From positions 124,001 through 188,000 of the forward strand of contig JAHDVK010000008.1 in assembly GCA_023384675.1 (NCBI GenBank): DNA of 64,000 nucleotides, in the 5' to 3' direction. Of the stretch, positions 1 to 7,404 are shown piece after piece. Both the position numbers and the translations under genes were made by a program. The notes beneath the pieces were generated by a model. That model was given only the letters and a program-made list of their open reading frames with translations. It was not told the DNA's origin and ran no database searches. The DNA comes from Bryobacteraceae bacterium. Its GTDB lineage: Bacteria; Acidobacteriota; Terriglobia; Bryobacterales; Bryobacteraceae. Position 1 is the stretch's first letter, and every line of letters begins with the position of its first letter.

Positions 1-110
1 CCCATCCTCGTACTTTGCCCCCCGGTGAGAACGAATCCCGCGCACCGCATGACGCCATCTTAGCAGCCCTTCTCAGGCGAATTCCCGGCTCGATTCGCGT
101 GAAAAGCCGG

Positions 111-116
111 TATAAT
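111..116 (+). promoter_or_regulatory. -10 box of the lytic transglycosylase gene
   Basis: A perfect TATAAT stands out in GC-rich sequence 28 nt before the ATG at 144. No good -35 hexamer is visible. Initiation about 7 nt downstream would give a leader of roughly 20 nt, which favours the start at 144 over an upstream one. Confidence 0.6.
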
Positions 117-143
117 CAAAACATCTCAGGTGCAATTTGTTGT

Positions 144-794
144 ATGGCCGCTCTAGCTGCGCTCCTGCTGGCCGCGGCGCCCGGTGCCGCGCAACAGGCT
201 CCGTCCGCCCCGGCGCCGGCGGTGAAATCCGTGGTGCGCGCCGATCCGCGCAGCGGCCGCCTGGTGCGTTCGGTCGTCGCGCCGAGGGCTCCGCGCACGG
301 CGCAGCCTGCTCCGCGGCTGAACGAACTGATCGAACAGACCGCCGCGCGGCACGAGGTGGACCCCCACCTGGTTCGCTCGGTGATCGCCGTCGAATCGAA
401 CTTCAACCAGTACGCCGTTTCGCCCAAAGGCGCGCAGGGCTTGATGCAGTTGATCCCCGCCACCGCGAGGCGCTTCGGCGTGGCGAATCCGTTCGATCCC
501 GCGTCGAACCTCGAAGCGGGCGTCAAGTACTTGAAATATTTGAAGAATCTCTTCCAGGACGAACGCCTCGCACTGGCCGCCTACAATGCGGGCGAAGGCG
601 CGGTGCAGCGCTACAAGGGCGTGCCGCCCTACGCCGAAACGCGCGATTACGTCGAGAAAGTGCGCCGTTTGTATGGAACGGCGCTCCAGAATGCGCCGGC
701 GCCGGACGAGACCGCGCCGGCGGTTCCCTTGCTTCGCAGCCTCGAGAGCGTGCTGGGCTCCGACGGGCGGATTTACCTCCGCACCCGCGAGTAA
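144..794 (+). CDS. Secreted lytic transglycosylase, SLT domain
   Basis: This 216-residue protein should cleave peptidoglycan glycan strands in the periplasm. The ATG at 144 begins a short hydrophobic signal-like segment, and the upstream TATAAT supports this start. A Pro/Ala-rich linker follows. The catalytic domain starts near residue 58 with the family hallmarks: the catalytic glutamate in VIAVESNFN (E84), the GLMQL segment, and ALAAYNAGEGAV. These are diagnostic of the Slt70/MltC-type fold. No LysM or other wall-binding domain is seen. The amidase gene follows after 22 nt, so the two wall hydrolases are probably co-transcribed. Confidence 0.9.
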   Translation: MAALAALLLAAAPGAAQQAPSAPAPAVKSVVRADPRSGRLVRSVVAPRAPRTAQPAPRLNELIEQTAARHEVDPHLVRSVIAVESNFNQYAVSPKGAQGLMQLIPATARRFGVANPFDPASNLEAGVKYLKYLKNLFQDERLALAAYNAGEGAVQRYKGVPPYAETRDYVEKVRRLYGTALQNAPAPDETAPAVPLLRSLESVLGSDGRIYLRTRE

Positions 795-816
795 CCTTCG
801 CTTCGTGGAGGCTGCG

Positions 817-2124
817 ATGACGGTTGCTTTCCGCTGGCTTGTTGCGCTGCTCGCCTGCGCGCCGCTCACGGCCCAGGTCCCGAATCACATTACGAGCGTC
901 CGCGCCTGGCCGCTCGACGGCGTGACCCGCATTGCCATCGAAACCACCGCCCAACCCGTGTGGCGCGCCGAGGCGATCGAAAACCCCGACCGGCTCTTTT
1001 TCGACATACTCGACGCCGGAATCCGGCTCGACCGCGGCGCCGCCCGCACCGTCGAGATCGACGGCCCCCTGGTCCAGCGCGCCCGTATCGCCATGAACAA
1101 GCGCACGGTCGCGCGCGTGGTGCTCGATCTGAAACGCAAGGTGGACTACAACGTTTCGGTCCTGTCAAACCCCTGGCGCATCATGGTGGAGTTGCGCCCG
1201 CAGGGCGGTTCCCCGCCCGCCCCCGCGCCCGCGCCAGTGGAGACCGCGAAGGCCGAGGCGCCCGCGCCTGTGGAGCCTCTGGCCGCGCCGCCAAAACCCG
1301 AACCAAAGCCCGAACCCGCGCCTTCCGTCACGCTCGCCAAGCCCCCGAAACCCGCCGGCGTCAACACCGTGACCGGCAAGCGATCGCTCACCCGCGCCCT
1401 GGGGCTCAAACTCAACCGCATTGTTCTCGACCCCGGCCACGGCGGCCATGACCTCGGCACCACCGGCCCCACCGGCCTCCATGAAAAGGATCTTGTCCTC
1501 GACGTCACCCTGCGCCTCGGCGCGCTCATCGAGGCGCGCATGGGCGCTGAGGTCGTCTACACGCGCACCGAAGACGTCTTCGTCCCGCTGGAGGAGCGCA
1601 CCGCCCTGGCCAATCGCTCCCGCGCCGACCTGTTCCTCTCGATTCACGCCAACTCCTCGCGCCTGCGCGCCGTGGCCGGCCCCGAAACCTTCTATCTGAA
1701 CCTGACCAGCTCGCGCGACGACCTCGAAGTCGCGGCCCGCGAGAATGCCGCCAACGGCCAGAACATCTTCGAACTCCAGACCCTGCTGCAGAAGATCGCC
1801 ACCCAGGACAAAGTGCAGGAATCGAGCGAGTTCGCCGCGCGTATGCAGCGCGCGCTTCATACCGAAGCCGCGAAATCCACACGGGCGCTGCGCAATCGCG
1901 GCGTGAAAAAAGCGCCGTTTGTCGTGCTAATCGGGGCCAAAATGCCGTCGATTCTCACAGAAATCGGCTTTTTGAGCAACGCCCGCGAGGAATCGCTGCT
2001 GAAGCGCGACGCCTACCGCCAGCGCATCGCCGAAGCGCTGTATCAGGGCGTGGATCAATACGCCGGCACCCTCAGCAAGATGGAAGTCGCCCGCGAAGGC
2101 GCCGCAGCCCCCGGCCGCGACTAG
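817..2124 (+). CDS. amiC: N-acetylmuramoyl-L-alanine amidase, AmiC type
   Basis: This 435-residue periplasmic enzyme cleaves the MurNAc-L-Ala bond, typically to separate daughter cells. The ATG at 817 follows GTGGAGG and opens a signal peptide ending near LTAQ. Residues 24-130 look like an AMIN domain. A Pro/Ala/Glu linker spans about 131-185, and Amidase_3 runs from about 200. Zinc ligands are H208 (DPGHGG), E223 and H277 (SIHANS), with the catalytic E382 in LTEIGFLSN. All key residues are present. The stop codon overlaps the stop of the convergent GGDEF gene in a shared CTAG. Confidence 0.93.
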   Translation: MTVAFRWLVALLACAPLTAQVPNHITSVRAWPLDGVTRIAIETTAQPVWRAEAIENPDRLFFDILDAGIRLDRGAARTVEIDGPLVQRARIAMNKRTVARVVLDLKRKVDYNVSVLSNPWRIMVELRPQGGSPPAPAPAPVETAKAEAPAPVEPLAAPPKPEPKPEPAPSVTLAKPPKPAGVNTVTGKRSLTRALGLKLNRIVLDPGHGGHDLGTTGPTGLHEKDLVLDVTLRLGALIEARMGAEVVYTRTEDVFVPLEERTALANRSRADLFLSIHANSSRLRAVAGPETFYLNLTSSRDDLEVAARENAANGQNIFELQTLLQKIATQDKVQESSEFAARMQRALHTEAAKSTRALRNRGVKKAPFVVLIGAKMPSILTEIGFLSNAREESLLKRDAYRQRIAEALYQGVDQYAGTLSKMEVAREGAAAPGRD

Positions 2125-3059
2125 CTCCCGCTCAGGTCTTGCATCTTCCCCACCTGTCCGGCGATGACGCGGTCGCGTCCGGTCCGCTTCGCTTCGTAGA
2201 GCGCTTCGTCCGCCGCCCTGAGCAGATCGTCCACGCCGACCTGCGCCCCAGCGGGCGCACAGGAAACTCCGAAGCTGCCGGTCACCGAGATCGGCTCGCC
2301 GTCGTACAGCACCGGATCGCGCCGCAAGTTGCCCGCCAGCCGCGATGCCAGGGAGATCGCCCCCCCCTCATCGCATCCGGGCAAGACCGCCAGAAACTCC
2401 TCGCCTCCATAGCGTCCCAGCGAATCGTAGGGCCGGACGCCACTCTCCATTCTTCGCGCCGCCTCAACCAGTACCGCATCGCCCGCCGCGTGGCCCCACC
2501 GGTCGTTGACCTGCTTGAAGTTATCCAGATCCGCCAGCACGACGGCCAGATGCCGCCCCTCCCGCCGGGACCGCGGCAACTCGCGTCCGAGGACCTCCAG
2601 AATCGCGCGGCGGTTCCAGCAGCCTGTCAGAACATCACGCGTCGCTTGCACCCGCAGCGCCTCCTGCGTCGCCAGCAGTTCGTTCTGCAACTCCACGATC
2701 CGCCGCCCCGCACGCAGCCGCACCTCCAGTTCGTGCTTATCGAAGGGCTTCACGACATAATCGTCCGCTCCGGCGCCCATTCCTTCCACGATGTCCTCAC
2801 GCTGACTCTTCGATGTGAGAAGCAGCAGATAGATATAGGGGTTCTCCTGCTTGCGGCGCACCAGCCGGCAGATCTCCAAGCCCGTGAAAATAGGCATGAT
2901 CCAATCTAGGATCGCGATCTGCGGCGCATCTTCCTGCTGCAGCAGAGCCCACGCCTCGGCCCCATCGGCCGCCGTCCACACCTCATAGCCCCAGCCCTCC
3001 AGCGTCACTTGGAGCAGCCGCCGCATGACCAGACTGTCATCTGCGATCAGGACTTTCAT
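2121..3059 (-). CDS. Response regulator with GGDEF diguanylate cyclase output
   Basis: This 312-residue cytoplasmic regulator should make cyclic di-GMP when phosphorylated. The receiver domain covers residues 1-120 with phospho-acceptor D52, the acidic pair D7/D8, and K104 in YVVKPF. The GGDEF domain covers about 135-300 with the active-site variant GGEEF at 218-222, which is catalytically competent in the family. An intact I-site RxxD (RPYD, 209-212) lies five residues before it, so product inhibition is expected. No cognate kinase is adjacent. It converges on amiC. Confidence 0.92.
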   Translation of the reverse strand: MKVLIADDSLVMRRLLQVTLEGWGYEVWTAADGAEAWALLQQEDAPQIAILDWIMPIFTGLEICRLVRRKQENPYIYLLLLTSKSQREDIVEGMGAGADDYVVKPFDKHELEVRLRAGRRIVELQNELLATQEALRVQATRDVLTGCWNRRAILEVLGRELPRSRREGRHLAVVLADLDNFKQVNDRWGHAAGDAVLVEAARRMESGVRPYDSLGRYGGEEFLAVLPGCDEGGAISLASRLAGNLRRDPVLYDGEPISVTGSFGVSCAPAGAQVGVDDLLRAADEALYEAKRTGRDRVIAGQVGKMQDLSGS

Positions 3060-3162
3060 TGAGCGGGCTCTCCGCGCCCACGCTTCAAGACAATATCGGC
3101 CATTTGGGAGGGACTCTTTAGTACCGCACGCGAAAGGGTTCTAGTTCAAAAGCCGGCTGCCG

Positions 3163-3666
3163 TCAAACCCGTTCGCCCGGTGCGAACAGCCCGATCTGCC
3201 GCGTCTCAGGCTCGCGCTTCGGCAGGTGGCGGCCTTTCAACGGGCTGCCCACGACACCCAGAACGTTCAACCGCTCCAGCGCCGCGCGCGGCACGAATAC
3301 CCGCTGCGTGTTGCGCGCCGCGTCCGGCGGAGTGAAAGAGAAGCCGGGCCCGTCCAGCGGCAAAAGGTCGTTCGGAAGGACCCCCTCCATCGAATCGCCG
3401 TCCCGAAAATGGAACATCACCCAGAGGCCCGCCGCCTTGGGCCGGGCCAGAAAGTGCCGCCGGTCGGACAGCGCGCCGGAGGCCTCCAGATCTCTTACAT
3501 AGGAAAGGATTTTGATCTGAAGATACGGAATCAGCGCAATGCTGCCCTCAGGGCTGAGTAACTCCACCCCCTCAGTCTGGAATCCGCTCTCCGGATGCAG
3601 AAACCCGCGCAGGGTCTGGCGGTCGAAGCGGTCCAGCAGCACTTTCTTGGTCGTCGATCCGCTCAA
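3163..3666 (-). CDS. Conserved hypothetical protein with an internal duplication
   Basis: This 167-residue soluble protein has no signal peptide or membrane segment. Residues 7-58 and about 79-145 look like two diverged copies of one beta-rich unit: hydrophobic strand, short turn with RxxLRGF or GDSMEGV, then a Pro/Phe strand. This recalls small acidobacterial repeat domains such as DUF6982, but I am not certain of the match. The start is TTG. The gene is divergent from xerD, and a minus-strand TACAAT (3717-3712) gives a leader of about 39 nt containing AGGAAAGGA. The function is unknown. Confidence 0.7.
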   Translation of the reverse strand: MSGSTTKKVLLDRFDRQTLRGFLHPESGFQTEGVELLSPEGSIALIPYLQIKILSYVRDLEASGALSDRRHFLARPKAAGLWVMFHFRDGDSMEGVLPNDLLPLDGPGFSFTPPDAARNTQRVFVPRAALERLNVLGVVGSPLKGRHLPKREPETRQIGLFAPGERV

Positions 3667-3692
3667 CTTTTCGTCCGCGACAGTCCTTTCCT

Positions 3693-3721
3693 TTCAAACA
3701 ATTCCGCCGTTATTGTATCAT
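3693..3721. promoter_or_regulatory. Overlapping divergent promoters between the 3163-3666 gene and xerD
   Basis: On the plus strand TTCAAA (3693-3698), a 17-bp spacer and TATCAT (3716-3721) point to xerD. On the minus strand TACAAT occupies 3717-3712. The two -10 hexamers overlap by two bases and face opposite ways. The xerD box ends 7 nt before its ATG. Confidence 0.5.
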
Positions 3722-3728
3722 TGCACCA

Positions 3729-4640
3729 ATGACGAACGAGGATTGGCTGGCATGCGCCATCGATGCCTTTCTGGCGCACTGCCGCGTCGAGAAGGGCCTG
3801 TCGCCCCGTTCCGTCGCTTCTTATCGCAGTGATTTGAACGATTTGCAGGCATATTTCCACCGCTCCGGCAGTCCCGCCACGCCCCCTGCCGCCGCCGCGC
3901 TTGAAGGCTATCTCAGCGCCTGCCGCCAGACCGGGCTTGCACCCCGGTCCATCGCCCGCCGGACCGCATCGGTCCGGAACCTGTTCCGCTTCCTGCTGCG
4001 CGAGGGCCGCATCGATCATGACCCCGCATCCCTGCTCCGCGCCCCCCGGCAGTGGCAGAATCTGCCCAAATATCTCACCGGCGGGCAGATTGAGGACCTT
4101 CTCGAGGCCCCTCCGAAGGACAAGCCCACCGGCCTGCGCGACCGGGCCATGCTCGAACTGCTCTACGCCTGCGGACTTCGCGTGTCGGAACTAACCGGTC
4201 TGCCTCTCTCGGCCGTGAACGCTCAGCTTGGCTTCGTCCGCGTCAGCGGCAAAGGCGGCAAGCAGCGCATGGTCCCCATCGGCCAGCGCGCCCTCGAAGC
4301 CATCAGCGGCTATCTGAACGGGGCCCGCCCCCAATTGCTCAAAGGCCGCCACTCCGCCGCCTTATTCGTCACCGCCCGCGGCGGTCCACTGACCCGCCAG
4401 GCCTTCTGGAAGCAGTTGAACTTATACGGTTTGCAGGCGGGCATCCGCCAGAATCTCACGCCGCACGTTTTGCGGCACAGCTTCGCCACCCACTTGCTGG
4501 AGGGTGGCGCCGACTTGCGCAGCGTCCAGTCCATGCTGGGCCACGCCGATATCTCGACCACTCAGATCTATACTCACGTTGTGCGCGCCCGGCTGCGGTC
4601 CGTTGTGGACCAACACCACCCGCGCGCGGCCGATCGCTGA
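3729..4640 (+). CDS. xerD: Tyrosine recombinase XerD/XerC
   Basis: This 303-residue recombinase resolves chromosome dimers at dif with its Xer partner. The N-terminal SAM-like core-binding domain covers residues about 8-95 and the catalytic domain about 115-295. The full catalytic set is visible: R151 (CGLRVSEL), K175 in SGKGGKQR, H246 and R249 (HVLRH), H272 (LGHADIS) and nucleophile Y281 (IYTHV). Length and the YTHV ending fit XerC/D rather than a phage integrase, and no att-like duplication or integrase cargo is nearby. I cannot separate XerC from XerD with certainty. The mRNA may be leaderless. Confidence 0.88.
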   Translation: MTNEDWLACAIDAFLAHCRVEKGLSPRSVASYRSDLNDLQAYFHRSGSPATPPAAAALEGYLSACRQTGLAPRSIARRTASVRNLFRFLLREGRIDHDPASLLRAPRQWQNLPKYLTGGQIEDLLEAPPKDKPTGLRDRAMLELLYACGLRVSELTGLPLSAVNAQLGFVRVSGKGGKQRMVPIGQRALEAISGYLNGARPQLLKGRHSAALFVTARGGPLTRQAFWKQLNLYGLQAGIRQNLTPHVLRHSFATHLLEGGADLRSVQSMLGHADISTTQIYTHVVRARLRSVVDQHHPRAADR

Positions 4641-4660
4641 TTGAGCAGGAAGGAGTTGCC

Positions 4661-6007
4661 ATGAGCGACTACATGTTCATCCTGGAGAGCCACCTGAGCG
4701 CAGCCCAAAACGCCGTCCTCGGAGCGATCCAGGCCGTCGCCGCTGACGCCAATATCAGCCTCTTTCTCGCCGGAGGCGCCATGCGCGATATGCTGGCCGG
4801 ATTCCCGATCCGAGACCTCGACTTCACCGTCGAAGGCCCGGCCATCAAGCTCGCCCGCGACATCGCCAAAAAAGCGAAAGCCCAGGTTACCGCCACCGAC
4901 GACCACCGCAAGTCCGCCGAACTGCTCTTCCCCAGCGGCGTCACCTGCGAAATCGCTATGGCCCGCCATGAGAAATTCGGCAAGCCCGGCGCCCGGCCCC
5001 AGGTGAGCGCCGCCACCATCCATGAGGATCTGCGCGGCCGCGACTTCACCATGAACGCCATCGCGCTCTCGCTGAACCGCGCCTCGCGCGGCCTGCTGAT
5101 TGATCCCACCAACGGCGCCGCCGACATCGAGCGCCGCGAGATCCGCGCCTGCTCCAATTACGCCCTCTACGACGACCCCATCCGCCTGTTCCGTTTGCTG
5201 CGCTTCAAAGCGCGCCTTGGCTATGAGATCGAACAGCGAACCGCCAACCAGTTCCGCAACGCCATGGACGCGGAAATGGCCAAGCATGTCACCCCCCGCG
5301 CCCTTTACGCCGAACTCCGCCAGATCGCTCTGGAAAGCCACCTCGACGATGCGCTCCGCCTGCTTGAAGAAGAGGGCCTGTTGCGTTCCTTCGCGCCTGC
5401 CCTCGCCGGCGCAAAGGTGAACCACGCCGGCTTCCAGAAACTCGCCAAGGGCCGCGCACTGATCCCCTTCGGCTCGGATTTCCCCGTCGACTGGTACGCC
5501 CTCGCCCTGTACGTGCTCACTCAGAAGCTCAACCCCAAGGAGCGCGCCGCCTTGGTCAAGGCCACCGGCATGACCGCCGCCGAGGCCGCTCCCTGGCAGA
5601 AGCTCGAGGCACGCACCAAAAAGCTCGAATCCACGCTCAAGTCCGCGAAACTCTCCAAGGCTTCGCTGGTTTATCAAGCGCTCGCGAAAGTCCCCGGCGA
5701 GGATGTGTTGCTGGTTTTTTTGAACTCCAGCGAACGCATCGTGCAGGACCGCATCCGCAACTTCCTGTCGAAGTATCTGACTACGGCCTCCGAGGTCACC
5801 GACGCCGAAGTCGCCGAGGTCTCCAGCCTCGCGCCGGGCAGCCCCAAATTCGCCAAAGCGCGCGAGGAGCGCATCGCCGCCCACCTCGACGGGCGCGTCC
5901 GCAAGCCTGCCCCGCCCCCCGAACCGCCGCCGCCCCCCGAACCGCCGCCCGGCGGCCGCCGCGGCCCCGGACGCCCGCCCCGGCGCGCCCCTACCTCGAT
6001 CCTGTAG
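4661..6007 (+). CDS. CCA-adding enzyme / poly(A) polymerase family nucleotidyltransferase
   Basis: This 448-residue class II nucleotidyltransferase should act on tRNA 3' ends (CCA addition) or RNA tails. The start follows AGGAG. The head shows GGAMRD (38-43), the metal-binding D52/D54 pair in RDLDF, RGRDFTMNAIAL for the neck, and a DDPIRLFRLLRF segment. The C-terminal half is helical. The last 35 residues are unusual: a Pro-rich stretch followed by a basic GRRGPGRPPRR tail resembling an AT-hook core. CCA versus poly(A) specificity cannot be called by eye. Confidence 0.85.
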   Translation: MSDYMFILESHLSAAQNAVLGAIQAVAADANISLFLAGGAMRDMLAGFPIRDLDFTVEGPAIKLARDIAKKAKAQVTATDDHRKSAELLFPSGVTCEIAMARHEKFGKPGARPQVSAATIHEDLRGRDFTMNAIALSLNRASRGLLIDPTNGAADIERREIRACSNYALYDDPIRLFRLLRFKARLGYEIEQRTANQFRNAMDAEMAKHVTPRALYAELRQIALESHLDDALRLLEEEGLLRSFAPALAGAKVNHAGFQKLAKGRALIPFGSDFPVDWYALALYVLTQKLNPKERAALVKATGMTAAEAAPWQKLEARTKKLESTLKSAKLSKASLVYQALAKVPGEDVLLVFLNSSERIVQDRIRNFLSKYLTTASEVTDAEVAEVSSLAPGSPKFAKAREERIAAHLDGRVRKPAPPPEPPPPPEPPPGGRRGPGRPPRRAPTSIL

Positions 6008-6032
6008 GCTTACCGGGTAGGGAGACTTTGCC

Positions 6033-7331
6033 ATGAACCGCCGCTCGTTCCTGATGACTCCGGGCCTGCTCACCGCCCGCGAAGCGATGTCCTGGCAGGG
6101 CGCCAACGACCGTGTTAACCTCGCCGTCGTGGGCGTCCGCGGCCGCGGCCGCGACCACATCGGCGGCTTCATTCAGTCCCCCAATACCCGCATCGCCGCC
6201 GTCTGCGACATCGACCAGACCAACGTCGAGCGCGCTCAGGCTCATGCCCAGAAGCTCGGCGGCGGCCAGCCCGCCGGCTTCGCGGACTACCGCAAGCTGC
6301 TCGATGACAAGTCCATCCACGCCATCTCGCTCGCCACACCCAACCACTGGCACGCCCTCGGCGCCGTCTGGGCCATCCAGGCCGGTAAAGACGTGTACGC
6401 CGAGAAGCCCGTCTCGCACAATCTCCGCGAAGGCCGCGTGCTGGTCAATGCCGCCCGCAAGTACAAGCGCATCGTCCAGACGGGCCAGCAGTCCCGCTCG
6501 ACCCCGCACAAGATCGAGGCCATGCGCCTGCTGCGCGAGGGCGTCATCGGCCGTGTCTATCTCGCCAAGGGTTACTGCTACAAGCGCCGCCTCTCCATCG
6601 GCCACTCCCCCGACGGCCCCATCCCGCCCGGCGTCGATTACGACACGTGGCTCGGGCCCGCGCCCCAGCGCCCTTTCAACCCCAACCGCTTTCATTACAA
6701 CTGGCACTGGTTCTGGGACTACGGCAACGGCGACATCGGCAACCAGGGTGTGCACGAGATGGACATCTGCCGCTGGGGCCTGAACCTCAACACGCTCCCC
6801 CGCCGCGTCATCTCCACCGGAGGCAAATTCGTCTACCAGGACGACCAGGAAACGCCCAACACCCAGTCCGCCACCTTCGACTACGGCGGTGTGCAAATCC
6901 AGTTCGAGGTGCGCGGCCTGATCTCCCACCCCGACGGCGCGCTCGCCTTGCGCGGCAATAACACCATCGGCAACACCTTCTATGGCGCCGACGGCTTTCT
7001 CAGCATCGATGCCAACGGCTACCAGATCTTCACCGGCGAAAACCAGGAGCTCGTCAAGGACGTCAAGGTGACGGACCGCATCTGGGACACGCAGCCCCAT
7101 TTCGACAACTTCATCGCCGCCGTCCGCTCACGCCGCCACGAGGATCTCACTTGCGACATCGAGCAGGGCCACCTCTCCGCCGCGCTCTGCCACCTCGCCA
7201 ACATTAGCTACCGCACCGGCCGCAGCCTCCGCTTCGACCCCGCGAAGGAAACCTTCCTCAACGACGCCGACGCCACCAAACTGCTGACCCGCGAATACCG
7301 CGCGCCCTACACCCTGCCGGACCCGGCGTAA
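6033..7331 (+). CDS. Gfo/Idh/MocA-family oxidoreductase, TAT-like N-terminus
   Basis: This 432-residue NAD(P)-dependent oxidoreductase probably acts on a sugar or cyclitol. MNRRSFL resembles a twin-arginine signal, common in acidobacterial members, although the hydrophobic stretch after it is short. The Rossmann nucleotide loop is VVGVRGRGRDH, and the family EKP motif (AEKPVSHN) is present. The C-terminal half includes GNQGVHEMDICRWGL, with the usual active-site His and Asp. The closest groups are uncharacterised dehydrogenases of planctomycetes and acidobacteria. No sugar cluster surrounds it, so the substrate is unknown. Confidence 0.85.
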   Translation: MNRRSFLMTPGLLTAREAMSWQGANDRVNLAVVGVRGRGRDHIGGFIQSPNTRIAAVCDIDQTNVERAQAHAQKLGGGQPAGFADYRKLLDDKSIHAISLATPNHWHALGAVWAIQAGKDVYAEKPVSHNLREGRVLVNAARKYKRIVQTGQQSRSTPHKIEAMRLLREGVIGRVYLAKGYCYKRRLSIGHSPDGPIPPGVDYDTWLGPAPQRPFNPNRFHYNWHWFWDYGNGDIGNQGVHEMDICRWGLNLNTLPRRVISTGGKFVYQDDQETPNTQSATFDYGGVQIQFEVRGLISHPDGALALRGNNTIGNTFYGADGFLSIDANGYQIFTGENQELVKDVKVTDRIWDTQPHFDNFIAAVRSRRHEDLTCDIEQGHLSAALCHLANISYRTGRSLRFDPAKETFLNDADATKLLTREYRAPYTLPDPA

Positions 7332-7404
7332 CCCCTTCCCCCGCCATCGGGCTGGTTGGGGTGCGCCAGCAGCGGATACCCTCATCTCCAGATGCTCAGA
7401 GGCG

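Noticed and set aside
3729-4640. xerD as an integrase of a genomic island
   Set aside because: No att-like repeats, tRNA or cargo genes are adjacent, and the protein is of XerC/D size and type.
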